A DNA stretch of 64,000 nt, taken from NCBI GenBank assembly GCA_964559125.1, contig CAZLGW010000027.1, positions 13,102-77,101 of the forward strand. Reading direction: 5' to 3'. Shown piece by piece: positions 1 through 8,500 of the stretch. Position 1 is the first letter of the stretch, and the number at the start of each line of letters is the position of its first letter. The position numbers and the translations under genes are program-made. This stretch comes from Ravibacter sp964559125. Its GTDB lineage: Bacteria; Bacteroidota; Bacteroidia; Cytophagales; Spirosomataceae. The notes beneath the pieces are model-generated. The model made no database searches. It saw only the letters and a program-made list of their open reading frames with translations, and was not told the DNA's origin.

Positions 1-488
1 ATAACCAGTACATCGCCGAGGAGCGCACCGGTCATATAGGAGAGCGGATGCGGCAGGTCGGGCAGGGTTTCTTTTTCGAGCCTGCTCCCGTTCCAGCGGT
101 AACTGTAAACTGTGGTAAGATGGTGCGTGTCGGTACACCCGCCGGCAATGATCACTTTGTCTTTGTAGCTGACGGATACGCCATACCCGGACGGCACCGG
201 AAGCTTTTGATCCAAAAGACGCCACTCTCCTCCTTCGGGCATTACATAAATATGGTCGTACCATTTCTTTTTACCTCCTTCCCACGGATATTGACCGGGA
301 AAGTTGGCGCCTCCCATTGCCAGGAGTGTTCCTGAAGTCACGCCGGCATACATGCCTGCAAATCCTGACTTATCGGGTAGGGACGGAAATTCTGACCACT
401 TGATCTGATCAGTCTGAGACATACAAGGTATCGTGTTTAAAAAAATAAAGAGGTAGATAAGCCGTGACATTTTCAGTATTTTTTCCAT
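1..488 (-). CDS. Kelch-type mutarotase, NanM-like (N-terminal part)
   Basis: This is the first ~162 codons of a gene that runs off the window. A signal peptide (roughly residues 1-24, ending near CMSQ) is followed by a Kelch propeller start: a FAGMYAGV segment, LLAMGGANFPG, a WYDHIYV blade and VIIAGGCT. This order is typical of the cyclically permuted mutarotase/N-acetylneuraminate epimerase family, which interconverts sugar anomers in the periplasm. It is the last gene visible in the minus-strand operon, 31 bases after the SMP-30 gene. An in-frame ATG six codons later is an alternative start. Its presence next to a DHDPS/NAL-family aldolase and BNR propellers fits handling of a released acidic sugar, but the substrate is inferred only. 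Confidence 0.75.
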   Translation of the reverse strand, partial: MEKILKMSRLIYLFIFLNTIPCMSQTDQIKWSEFPSLPDKSGFAGMYAGVTSGTLLAMGGANFPGQYPWEGGKKKWYDHIYVMPEGGEWRLLDQKLPVPSGYGVSVSYKDKVIIAGGCTDTHHLTTVYSYRWNGSRLEKETLPDLPHPLSYMTGALLGDVLV

Positions 489-519
489 AGCCTGGTGATT
501 TACATTCAGATGTCTCCAT

Positions 520-1353
520 TCAGAAATCGACAGTGATGAGCATGACCGCACCGGGACCGGGCTCACCGTAGCCTCCGGTTACGAGCAGTTCTTTTTTTTC
601 AGGTGTATCTTTTACAAACGCCAGGTTGCTGGTTAAGGGAAGACCGGTATCGATAGTGTGCAGGAGCAATCCTTCCGGGGAAACTACCTGTATCGCCTGC
701 ATACCATAGTGGGCAACCCAGATACGTCCTTCCTTATCGACGGCCAGTCCGTCGGGCAGGTTTTTTACAGGGTCGCCTGATGTATGGGAGGGAAGGTCGA
801 TCAGGGTTTTCCGCCTGATGCCTGGCTCGGAGTCCTCACTAAGCTGAAATGCCAGTATCCGGTTCCCATAGCTTTCCGCCACATAAAGAATGTTTTCGGA
901 GGCGTTAAGGGCCAGCCCGTTTGCATAGTCAATACCGCCGGCGATCAGCTTTTCCCCGCCATCCTGCGTTACCATGAATACCTTTCCTTCGTGCCTGACC
1001 GAATCGGTAAAATACAGGTTGCCCAGGGAGTCGGTAATGAGGTCGTTGGGAGTCGAAAAGGCTATGCCGGCGCAGCTCCCGTCTACTATTTTCGCTCTGA
1101 AACTCCCGTCAGGATGGTAAGCGGTAATACCACCTGTCCGGCTTTCACAAAACCAATGCTCTCCGTTGCTCATCATCACCTGTCCGTTCGGACAATCCCC
1201 CTCCGCCCATACCCTGCTGGTATTTCCGGGAAGCCATTGCAGTATTCCCCGCCCGGTCAGCGTGGTGAAGAACAGGTTGCCTTCCCGGTCGGCTACCGGT
1301 CCTTCCGTGTAGTATTCCAGGTCGAGGAGCTTCTCAGATTGGTACCCTGTCAT
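520..1353 (-). CDS. SMP-30/gluconolactonase family sugar lactonase
   Basis: A 277-residue six-bladed propeller of the SMP-30/gluconolaconase/LRE family, which hydrolyses sugar lactones to acids. The metal ligands of the family can be placed: Glu17 in YTEGP, Asn103 in TPNDL, Asn145 in YANGL and Asp201 in LPDGLAVD, nearly the same numbering as in human SMP-30. There is no signal peptide, so it is cytoplasmic. Its ATG overlaps the stop of the preceding M81 gene by one base (TGATG), so the two are translationally coupled. A lactonase beside an SDR dehydrogenase suggests oxidation of a sugar to a lactone followed by ring opening. That pathway step is inference. Confidence 0.85.
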   Translation of the reverse strand: MTGYQSEKLLDLEYYTEGPVADREGNLFFTTLTGRGILQWLPGNTSRVWAEGDCPNGQVMMSNGEHWFCESRTGGITAYHPDGSFRAKIVDGSCAGIAFSTPNDLITDSLGNLYFTDSVRHEGKVFMVTQDGGEKLIAGGIDYANGLALNASENILYVAESYGNRILAFQLSEDSEPGIRRKTLIDLPSHTSGDPVKNLPDGLAVDKEGRIWVAHYGMQAIQVVSPEGLLLHTIDTGLPLTSNLAFVKDTPEKKELLVTGGYGEPGPGAVMLITVDF

Positions 1354-2831
1354 CAGGAAAAGTCTTTTTCGGCCGGTTCTTCGAAAGGAAACAGGGGAGT
1401 ACGCCTGTTGTTAAAGACAAAGCGGGTCATATCGGCGCTGGTATCACCCGGAGTGTCGACTTTGCAGAGGTGCTTACAGACATCCTTGTAGGCAGCAATG
1501 GGTGCATTGACACCCTTGGCAACGATAAAGTCAAAGCTGTCGGGCTGCAGATCGTAAGCCAGTAACTGCTGGAGGCTGAAGGGGACGGTTCTCAGGGAAG
1601 TGAGCATGACCGTCTGGCCGTTAACCGTTTTCACGATTGCAGAAGCCCCCATGTCATAATTGACGAAACCGCCGTGCTTGGGAGTCAACTCCTTGAACTT
1701 CCCTTCGATGATACGGTAGCTTTCCGGTATGATCACGTAGCCGCTTTCTCCGACCACAAGCTCTGAAGGTATACCGGAGGCATTCTGCAGGGTTTCTACC
1801 GCCGCCGGGTCGTAAACACAGATGAAGGTGCGGGAAAGCCCGGCCTGGTCAAGCTCCTCAAGCAGATGGGTGCTTTGCGCGCTGCTTCCGCCTCCTACAT
1901 TATCTCCCATATCGAGCAGAAGGACGGGCTTTTCCATTTCAGGGAAAAGAGGTATCCAATCCCGGATATGGAGCTTCCTGCCGTTGAAGCTCTGCAAATG
2001 GCGGTGCATATAACCCCGCAGCTCTTCTTCGGCTTCGCGGGCGCCTGATGACGGAGTCTGTCCTTCTTCCGAAATAAGGATAAAGCCAGAGCCCAGCTCG
2101 GCAACGTCGGCATAAGGGAAACCAAGCAAAAGACTAATTGAATAAAGCCCGTGTTTTTCTCTTAAGTTTTCCGCCAGTTGCAGAAGATCGAGACAGGGAG
2201 ATTCGGACGTGTACTGCTGTTCTATGCTGATCGCAAGCGGCAGCTGGATCAGCTTCTGGGTAAATTTTCTTCCTTCGGAGAGCATTGCTATCATCATCCT
2301 GGCTGCCTCCCTGCCTACTCTTGCCTGGTCGATATGGGGGTTGGTCTGGTAGGGGAACAGGCCGTTGGTTGAATCGGCCATCAGCGGGCTTACATTGGCA
2401 TGGGGGTCCAGTGTCCCTACGATTGGAATTTCATCTCCTGCCCGGGCACGCAGTTGCTGAAGCCAGTAGCCGTCCATATCGGGATGATTTTCTGCAACAC
2501 CGGCTCCGTGCGGGACCACCAGGATACCGTCATAAGGGCCGTTTTTGTCGTATAATTCCCATAACCTTGAGAGAATAGCCTCCAGTGCATCGGCTGTGAC
2601 CAGGCCGCTCGGTATAGCACAGGTATAAAAAACCGGCACAAGCTCATACTCATCCGAGCTTTCAATGACTTCGATAATCCCGCTGATCTCATGGTGAGCG
2701 CCGCGGTACTCTTTTGTGATGGCTCCCTCTTCCAGCCAAAAGCCCGATCTGAACTCAGCCAGCGTGGTGAGCTGCTTTGAGAATGTATTGGTTTCGTGGT
2801 AGATGCCCAGCAGGGCGATACGTTTTTTCAT
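1353..2831 (-). CDS. M81 family metalloprotein (MlrC-like)
   Basis: A 492-residue protein of the MlrC/M81 family, named after the microcystin degradation enzyme MlrC. The family signature is clear: an N-terminal IYHETNTF with putative zinc ligand His12, then GTLDPHANVS and a later TNPHIDQ. Length matches the family (about 480-500). There is no signal peptide. Most family members have no proven substrate, and in many bacteria they sit with RidA, DHDPS-like and deacylase genes, as here. The gene is five bases downstream of the RidA gene and overlaps the lactonase start. It is probably an amide- or peptide-bond hydrolase acting on an intermediate of this pathway, but the reaction is unknown. Confidence 0.85.
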   Translation of the reverse strand: MKKRIALLGIYHETNTFSKQLTTLAEFRSGFWLEEGAITKEYRGAHHEISGIIEVIESSDEYELVPVFYTCAIPSGLVTADALEAILSRLWELYDKNGPYDGILVVPHGAGVAENHPDMDGYWLQQLRARAGDEIPIVGTLDPHANVSPLMADSTNGLFPYQTNPHIDQARVGREAARMMIAMLSEGRKFTQKLIQLPLAISIEQQYTSESPCLDLLQLAENLREKHGLYSISLLLGFPYADVAELGSGFILISEEGQTPSSGAREAEEELRGYMHRHLQSFNGRKLHIRDWIPLFPEMEKPVLLLDMGDNVGGGSSAQSTHLLEELDQAGLSRTFICVYDPAAVETLQNASGIPSELVVGESGYVIIPESYRIIEGKFKELTPKHGGFVNYDMGASAIVKTVNGQTVMLTSLRTVPFSLQQLLAYDLQPDSFDFIVAKGVNAPIAAYKDVCKHLCKVDTPGDTSADMTRFVFNNRRTPLFPFEEPAEKDFS

Positions 2832-2836
2832 AAGGA

Positions 2837-3220
2837 TTATTTATCGATGGAGAATACCGCATCCACCTCAAATTTAAGCAAATCTCCAAGACAGCCGATC
2901 AAAGTTGTCCTGGCCGGATAAGGCTCATTAAAATACTCTCTGTAAATCGTGTTGAATTCCGCCAGATACTCCTGCCTGCCTACGTAGTTGCGTACCTGCA
3001 CCGCATCATCCAGGGTAGCTCCTGCGGCCTCCACGATACGTTTCAGGTTTTCAAACGAGCGCCGGCATTCTCCTTCAAAAGTGTCGGTGACAATGGCGCC
3101 TTTGTCGTCGACGGAAGCCTGGCCCGAGACAAACAGGTGGCCTCCGGAAATGATACCGGGCGAAAACGGAAGATGGCTGGCAGGGATATTTCCTCCTTTT
3201 ACAACTTTTTTGTTACTCAT
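2837..3220 (-). CDS. RidA family protein (enamine/imine deaminase)
   Basis: A 127-residue RidA/YjgF/UK114 protein. Family members hydrolyse reactive enamines or imines released by PLP enzymes to keto acids and ammonia. The catalytic arginine is present (Arg104 in YPARTT), as is the C-terminal acidic residue (Glu118 in KFEVDAVF). Its ATG overlaps the stop of the RraA gene by four bases. A PLP-dependent lyase is encoded three genes upstream, which makes detoxification or completion of that enzyme's reaction the likely role. Cytoplasmic, no signal peptide. Confidence 0.88.
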   Translation of the reverse strand: MSNKKVVKGGNIPASHLPFSPGIISGGHLFVSGQASVDDKGAIVTDTFEGECRRSFENLKRIVEAAGATLDDAVQVRNYVGRQEYLAEFNTIYREYFNEPYPARTTLIGCLGDLLKFEVDAVFSIDK

Positions 3221-3867
3221 AATACTCCGAATGTTTGATATGCTTCCTGTGCTTTCATGCCCATCCTGATGGCATCGCGCGATTGGTTTTCTGCTTTTAC
3301 TTTTTTCAATGCCGCCTGTATAACCCTGTCTTCTACAGACTGCGGGATCACCACTATACCGTCTTCATCGGCAACTACAATATCGCCCGGGTTGAAAGTT
3401 ACGCCGTCGATGACAACGGGAATATCCATATCTGTTACCCGCTGCCGGTTCTGGCTGTCGTAAGGATTTTTTGAGGTTGCGAATACCGGAAAACCCATTT
3501 CCCGCATTTTAGCAACATCTCTTATGGCGCCGTGGACTATTACGCCCGCACAGCCCCGGTTGCGGGAGGCCGTAGCCAGCAGCTCGCCGAATATACCGGA
3601 TCTGCTGCTGCCGTGCGCCGCGGCGATCAAAACTTCTCCCGGGCGGCAGGAGTCTACGGCTTTGAGCTCCAGCTCATACGGGTTTTCATCTTTATGAAAC
3701 ATATCTGCCCACAGCGTGGTTTTGCACCTGCCGGCGAGCCTGTTAACGCCGGTATAGGGGATAAACGGGGTCCTGGTGGCCTGTCCGGTAAATCCCATGG
3801 AGTCGAGGACATCGGAAATAACGGCCGTGTATAGCTCGTTCTTTATAAATTCAAAATCAACAGACAT
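3217..3867 (-). CDS. RraA family protein (HMG aldolase-like)
   Basis: A 216-residue protein of the RraA/4-hydroxy-4-methyl-2-oxoglutarate aldolase fold. The family's metal/substrate motif GCAGVIVHGAIRD is intact, with Arg116 and Asp117 matching the conserved pair of class II pyruvate aldolases. Enzymes of this group cleave or decarboxylate 2-keto acids using a divalent metal. True RraA regulators of RNase E lack this catalytic context, and the position among catabolic genes favours an aldolase/decarboxylase role. It lies nine bases downstream of the DHDPS-family gene and overlaps the RidA start. The substrate is not known. Confidence 0.82.
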   Translation of the reverse strand: MSVDFEFIKNELYTAVISDVLDSMGFTGQATRTPFIPYTGVNRLAGRCKTTLWADMFHKDENPYELELKAVDSCRPGEVLIAAAHGSSRSGIFGELLATASRNRGCAGVIVHGAIRDVAKMREMGFPVFATSKNPYDSQNRQRVTDMDIPVVIDGVTFNPGDIVVADEDGIVVIPQSVEDRVIQAALKKVKAENQSRDAIRMGMKAQEAYQTFGVL

Positions 3868-3876
3868 AGCGGCAGG

Positions 3877-4776
3877 TTAAATGGTTTCCTTCAAAAGTCC
3901 GTAACTGTCAACCTGCTCCATCATATCAACTATCTCCTCGTCGCTCCAGGGCATAGATGGGGCAAGCAAAGGCGGCTTGGGCGGACCTACATGAATATCA
4001 TATTTGAGCGCCATACCCCTGTTGATAAAGCTCCATACATAAGGCAGGATCTTCTCAATGAAACCCTGGAAAGAGAGCATGAACTCTTGCGCTTCATTTA
4101 CTTTTCCTTCGAGGAAACTTGCCCTCACATATTTGCATGTAGGGCCGAACATATTGTAGAACGTACCGATGGCGCCTACTGTGCCGGTAATAGCGGCCTG
4201 GCACATCAGCTCGTCCGCACCGCTGAAAAGCTGCCATTTGTCTCCGGCCATATTTTTGACGGTACCTATTTCCAGGAGTTTGCCCGTAGTCAGCTTCATC
4301 CCTTTCACCTGGGGGAGATCCAGCAGCTTTTTAATCACCTCATGGCTGGCTGCACCGCCGATCTGGTAGGGGAAAAACGGGCGGTCTGTAGCCTCGGCGA
4401 TACGCTTGTAGTGTGTAAAGGCCATTTCACCGCTTCCGCCATAGTAAATCGGGCCTACCGACGAGATCCCGTCGGCGCCGTGATCTGCCGCATGCCGGGC
4501 GAGGCGGATCGATTCTTCGGTATTCATAGCCCCTACCTGGACAATGACCGGAACCCTTTCTTTAACGATCCGTATCGTATGCGCGGTAATTTCTTTCCTT
4601 TCCTCCTCACTGAACAGGAAACCCTGTCCCGTGGAGCCCAGGATGTAAATACCGTCCATTTCCTGGCTGATCAGGAGTTCAATGAGCTTTTCCAGCTCAT
4701 TAACGTTTAGTTTCCCATTGGCATGGACAGGTGTGAACAGCGCCGGCCATACTCCTTTGAATTTTTGTGTACTCAT
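3877..4776 (-). CDS. DHDPS/N-acetylneuraminate lyase family aldolase
   Basis: A 299-residue class I aldolase of the DHDPS/NAL family. Visible catalytic features: GSTG at 47-50 for carboxylate binding, Tyr137 in FPYQIGG, and the Schiff-base Lys161 in GMKLTTGK, the same number as in E. coli DapA. These enzymes make or break a C-C bond to pyruvate. The locus has no lysine biosynthesis genes, while a NanM-like epimerase and BNR propellers are encoded nearby, so cleavage of a keto-acid sugar to pyruvate is more likely than lysine synthesis. A true NanA role is uncertain because no NanE or NanK is seen in the window. Confidence 0.85.
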   Translation of the reverse strand: MSTQKFKGVWPALFTPVHANGKLNVNELEKLIELLISQEMDGIYILGSTGQGFLFSEEERKEITAHTIRIVKERVPVIVQVGAMNTEESIRLARHAADHGADGISSVGPIYYGGSGEMAFTHYKRIAEATDRPFFPYQIGGAASHEVIKKLLDLPQVKGMKLTTGKLLEIGTVKNMAGDKWQLFSGADELMCQAAITGTVGAIGTFYNMFGPTCKYVRASFLEGKVNEAQEFMLSFQGFIEKILPYVWSFINRGMALKYDIHVGPPKPPLLAPSMPWSDEEIVDMMEQVDSYGLLKETI

Positions 4777-4867
4777 TTTCTTGTTTTGTTTTTATGATGT
4801 AAAGACCCGGGACTGCGCCGGGCTTGCTCCGGGTTATGGATATGGCGCCCTTTCAGGGCTTTTAAGG

Positions 4868-5941
4868 TTAGGTTTCGTTAAAGATGGTTTTAAGGTGGTT
4901 GATAGCTGTTTCGGAGGGGAGGGTGGGGAGGGGTGGCAGGGAAAACCTGTTTTCGACAGTTGCCATGTCTTTGAACCCGCTTCCGGTTATAAGGCAGACA
5001 TAGTGGCCGTCGGGGTCGGCTTCTCCTTTCCTGACTGCCTCTTCCAGGCCGGCGAGCGCCACTGCCCCGGCAGGTTCGGAGAAAATCCCCTCCTTCATGG
5101 CCAGCTCGCGGTGCCACCGGAAGATGTTTTCGTCTGTTACCACGTATCCCGTTCCGCCCGTTCTTTTACAGGCTTCGATCACTTCCTGTCCGTCGAGGAC
5201 ATTGGCTACCTGGAGACCGCTTACCAATGTGGTAGAGCGGGGTACAGCCCGTGCCGGAGCGCCGGTGCGGAGCGATGAAGCGATGGTGTCATTTCCTTCC
5301 GGTTGTACGCAATGCACTTTGAAGCCGCCGTTTTTGGACAATACCCCTTTTGCGACCGCAAGCGTGAGGCCTCCTCCTCCCGCAGGGACAAATATTTCGC
5401 CCGGCCCGCCGAGTGAACCCACAACTTCATGCGCCAGGGTTTCGACTCCGCACATACCCTCAGGGCAGAACTTATACGCACTGATGGGTAACGGCAGTTT
5501 GTGCCGGGCGCTCAGATCCTGAAGAGCGGAAAAAACGCTTTCGGTGATTTCGGCCGATTTTCCGAAATCCCGTACCATCAGTAGTTGCGCGCCATAGAGC
5601 TGCATTTGCCGGAGCTTGGGCAACGGCGCACCGTCAACAACCAGGATGATACAGGAGATCCCTGCCGCGGCGGTATAGGCGGCAAGCGCTGCGCCGGTAT
5701 TGCCGCTCGAAGTGGCTATACATATTTTTTGTTCCCGGGCCATCATATCGCGTACCAATACGGAGGCAAACCTGTCCTTATATGAGCCGGTAGGATTAAG
5801 GTTTTCGAGCTTGAAATAAAGATGGGGGATACCCAGGGAAGGGCCAATGGATTTTGACCTTACCAGGGGCGTATTACCCTCACCGAGACCAAACAGGCTT
5901 CGGTCGCTCATGGCCGGGTTGTATGTTGGGTTGCTGTTCAA
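4868..5941 (-). CDS. PLP-dependent fold-type II lyase (threonine synthase-like)
   Basis: A 357-residue PLP enzyme of the threonine synthase/threonine dehydratase group. The PLP lysine is Lys55 in NPTGSYKDRFAS, the phosphate loop is SSGNTG (78-83), and the C-terminal GSGFKD matches threonine synthases. Its ATG overlaps the stop of the deacylase-SDR fusion by four bases. The following aldolase gene is 91 bases away with no clear terminator between. In a catabolic operon with RidA, beta- or gamma-elimination from an amino acid (released by the deacylase) is a reasonable role. Biosynthetic threonine synthase is less likely as no thrA or thrB is nearby. Confidence 0.82.
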   Translation of the reverse strand: MNSNPTYNPAMSDRSLFGLGEGNTPLVRSKSIGPSLGIPHLYFKLENLNPTGSYKDRFASVLVRDMMAREQKICIATSSGNTGAALAAYTAAAGISCIILVVDGAPLPKLRQMQLYGAQLLMVRDFGKSAEITESVFSALQDLSARHKLPLPISAYKFCPEGMCGVETLAHEVVGSLGGPGEIFVPAGGGGLTLAVAKGVLSKNGGFKVHCVQPEGNDTIASSLRTGAPARAVPRSTTLVSGLQVANVLDGQEVIEACKRTGGTGYVVTDENIFRWHRELAMKEGIFSEPAGAVALAGLEEAVRKGEADPDGHYVCLITGSGFKDMATVENRFSLPPLPTLPSETAINHLKTIFNET

Positions 5942-7716
5942 AATTCTTCGGGATATTGTAGTTTTTTAACGGAATACGGGTTAAAGTTGGGCAGGAAGCC
6001 GCCATCTACGGTCACGGTAGTGCCGGTAACGTAGGAAGCCTGATCAGAGCAGGCCCAGGCGATGACATCGGCGATTTCTTCCGCCCTCCCGCCTCTTCCC
6101 AGGGGGATGTAATCTGTAAGCTGCGAAATAAGCCGGGCGCTGATATTTTCTCCGTCGGGATCTACGTAGTCGTTGCTCAGTTCGGTATCGATGTAGCCGG
6201 GGGCAATTCCTACCACCCTGATCCCGCTCCGGCCGTAGGTAACCGCCAACTCCCGGGTGAGGCTGTTGATGGCCCCCTTGGCAGCCATATAAGCCGGCGC
6301 CAGGCCGGACGGGCGCTCGGCCATTACACTTGAAATATTGACAATGACGCCGCCGGAATTTTGCTGCTCCATCGCCCGGGCCGCAGCTTTTGCCAGGAAC
6401 ACCGGGGCGGTAAGGCATATTTTCAGGGTCTTTTCCCAGGAATCTGATCCGGTTGAGCGTAGCGAGCCGGGAATTCGCCAGGCGGCGTTGTTGACCAGGA
6501 CGTCTATCCGGCCGTGTTTTTCCAGGGTAGCCCGGATGAGTCCTTCCCAGGAAGATTCGTCAGCCAGGTCGCTTGGTAGACAGTGGACCCGGATGCCTTC
6601 GTTTTCGAGCTCTTCAGACAGGGAGGAAAGCTTTTCTGCGTCGATGTCGGTGAGAAGGAGGGCGTATCCGGCGGCTGCGAGGCGGCGCGCTGTTGCGGCG
6701 CCGATGCCTCCGGCTGCGCCGGTGATGAGGGCGGCCTTCCGGGTGGCGCCCCGGTGGGGCACGGTCGTTACGGAGTCGTTATCGTCGATAGTTACGCGGC
6801 TGGGGGTGGTTATGGGTAGGATTCCGCCCAGGGCGTCGCCTTTTTTTACTTTGACGATGTTGCGCATTAGGAAGGCAAGGCCGTCGATGTCGGCCAGGAC
6901 TTCTGTGGTTTTGCCGGTTTCGGGGTCGAGGATTTTGCCCCAGACTTCGCCTTTTTTTACCTGGCTGCCGAGAGATACTTCGGAGATGAAAATCCCGTCT
7001 GCGGGAGAAGGCATTTTGCCCTGGAGAAAACCGCTGTCGGGGCGGGGGTCTTCCACCCAGTAGATTTTTTCCGGGTCAGGGGCGGTATATTCACCCGGTA
7101 TCATCTCCATGGAGCGGAGCAGGTTGATAAATCCGGAGACGTAGGCCTTCACAACGTGTTTCCTGAAGCCCGTACCGCCGCCGTACTCCAGGTAGATAGC
7201 AGGGATACCCGCATCCCTGGCAACGGAAAGAGTCCGGCCGGAAGGAAGCGGATCGGTTCCCCATACGACCGGCAGCCCGAAAGCGAGGGCCATTTGTCTT
7301 TGCCTTTCGAGAACGGCCGGGTCGGGGTGCAGCATGTAGCCGGCCAGGGGGAAAATATCGTACATGACGCCCCCGGTATGCATATCGACCAGGTAGTCGG
7401 CGGTACGGATGATCGTGCTGACTGCAAAGGCGGCTTCCTCGGAAGCGCTTCCGCCGGATTTGCCGGGGCATATCCGGGCCATATCCAACCCGTCGCTGCC
7501 ATATCTCGACCCGCTTTCATATGCGGTCGGGTTGGAATGCGGGATAAAGGTAACCCGGCCTTTCAGGAGACGGCCTTCCAACTCACGGTATAGCCGGCGG
7601 CAGGCCGCCATAGGCTCGTACTCGTCGCCGTGTACACCGGCAAGCAGGAGTAGGTGAGGACCTTCCTGCGGACCGCTTAGCGTAAATGTTCTGATATTTT
7701 CAGTGTTCTGCTTCAT
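5938..7716 (-). CDS. Aspartoacylase-like metallo-deacylase fused to SDR dehydrogenase
   Basis: One continuous reading frame carries two enzymes. Residues 1-300 are an AstE/AspA (succinylglutamate desuccinylase/aspartoacylase) type zinc deacylase: His29-x-x-Glu32 in GVHGDE, His113 in DMHTGG, probable catalytic Glu177 in YLEYGG, then a beta-rich C-terminal segment. Residues 325-592 are a classical SDR: TGAAGGIG (332-339), NNA (409-411) and the Ser463/Tyr476/Lys480 triad. The linker is about 25 residues. I chose the ATG start, which overlaps the SGNH stop by 17 bases; a GTG four codons earlier is possible. No signal peptide. The fusion implies that an N-acyl substrate is deacylated and then oxidised or reduced by the same polypeptide, which is inference. 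Confidence 0.85.
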   Translation of the reverse strand: MKQNTENIRTFTLSGPQEGPHLLLLAGVHGDEYEPMAACRRLYRELEGRLLKGRVTFIPHSNPTAYESGSRYGSDGLDMARICPGKSGGSASEEAAFAVSTIIRTADYLVDMHTGGVMYDIFPLAGYMLHPDPAVLERQRQMALAFGLPVVWGTDPLPSGRTLSVARDAGIPAIYLEYGGGTGFRKHVVKAYVSGFINLLRSMEMIPGEYTAPDPEKIYWVEDPRPDSGFLQGKMPSPADGIFISEVSLGSQVKKGEVWGKILDPETGKTTEVLADIDGLAFLMRNIVKVKKGDALGGILPITTPSRVTIDDNDSVTTVPHRGATRKAALITGAAGGIGAATARRLAAAGYALLLTDIDAEKLSSLSEELENEGIRVHCLPSDLADESSWEGLIRATLEKHGRIDVLVNNAAWRIPGSLRSTGSDSWEKTLKICLTAPVFLAKAAARAMEQQNSGGVIVNISSVMAERPSGLAPAYMAAKGAINSLTRELAVTYGRSGIRVVGIAPGYIDTELSNDYVDPDGENISARLISQLTDYIPLGRGGRAEEIADVIAWACSDQASYVTGTTVTVDGGFLPNFNPYSVKKLQYPEEF

Positions 7717-8500
7717 AGTATTCCCCACCGCAGGTCGGTTGCTCGGGATCGAAAATTCCCAGTTTCTTAAACATCAGGCGGGCGATCTGCTGATGCCCGG
7801 TCTGGTTAGGGTGCAGGTAGTCGTTCAGCCACTGTTTGTAAACATGGTTCATATACCGCTTATGGCGGTCGGTCCAGTACTCATAGTTATCGACCAGTAT
7901 CGTTTGCTGATCTCCGGCTACCTTTCTTACAGCAGCTACATAGTCGGGAAGGGTTTTCCGCGGGCCCGCCATTTCCAGGATGATAGGGTTGGGCGTGTGA
8001 AGGACCGGTATCGCTTTCAGATCGCGGACTTTACCGACGAAAACAGTAAGCTCCTTTTCGAATACGTCTACCGGTATATCTTCTTTGGCACAATCGTTGG
8101 TGCCGATCATGATGGATACCACCGACGGAGCGAACCTGCTGACCCGCCATTCGAAATCACCGAGAATCAGCTTGATCGTCTGTGAGCTAATCCCGGTGTT
8201 GATGACCCAGTCGCGGGTGCGGCCCAGCTCCCAGCGCATTCTTTCCTCGAATATCTCAGGATAGGAACGGTAGCCCATCGTATGCTTGGCTCCGTGCGTA
8301 ATGCTGTCGCCGGTAAACAGCCAGATGTTCGGCTCCTTTTTTTTCAGAAGCTCTTTTATCCGCTCAAGGTCGGGCGCCTGGCTGAGAACGGGGCGTGCCG
8401 GTTCTTCAGCATGGGAAGCGAGCGGAAACATAGCAGCAGGGATTCCTGCGCCCAGCGCTTTTAAAAAAGATCTTCGGTGAAAGGGTGATTGCCTGCTCAT
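7700..8500 (-). CDS. Tat-exported SGNH/GDSL hydrolase
   Basis: A 266-residue SGNH hydrolase (esterase/acetyl-hydrolase class). Block I has the nucleophile Ser66 in FTGDSITHG, block III is GTNDC, and block V is DYLHPNQTGH with the Asp-x-x-His pair. The N-terminus has a twin-arginine signal, RRSFLK followed by a hydrophobic stretch ending at ASHAE, so it folds before export to the periplasm. Its ATG overlaps the stop of the upstream sialidase-like gene (ATGA). A deacetylase of decorated glycans fits the surrounding hydrolases. The actual ester is unknown. Confidence 0.85.
   Translation of the reverse strand: MSRQSPFHRRSFLKALGAGIPAAMFPLASHAEEPARPVLSQAPDLERIKELLKKKEPNIWLFTGDSITHGAKHTMGYRSYPEIFEERMRWELGRTRDWVINTGISSQTIKLILGDFEWRVSRFAPSVVSIMIGTNDCAKEDIPVDVFEKELTVFVGKVRDLKAIPVLHTPNPIILEMAGPRKTLPDYVAAVRKVAGDQQTILVDNYEYWTDRHKRYMNHVYKQWLNDYLHPNQTGHQQIARLMFKKLGIFDPEQPTCGGEYYEAEH

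Noticed and set aside
3877..4776. Calling the first locus a sialic acid (nan) operon
   Set aside because: A NAL-family aldolase, a NanM-like Kelch protein and BNR propellers are present, but there is no NanE, NanK or sialic acid transporter in the window and the BNR proteins lack the RIP motif.
5938..7716. A frameshift joining two separate genes instead of a real fusion
   Set aside because: The frame is continuous through the linker, both domains are complete, and no start or stop lies at the border. It cannot be fully excluded without read data, so the check is listed under findings.
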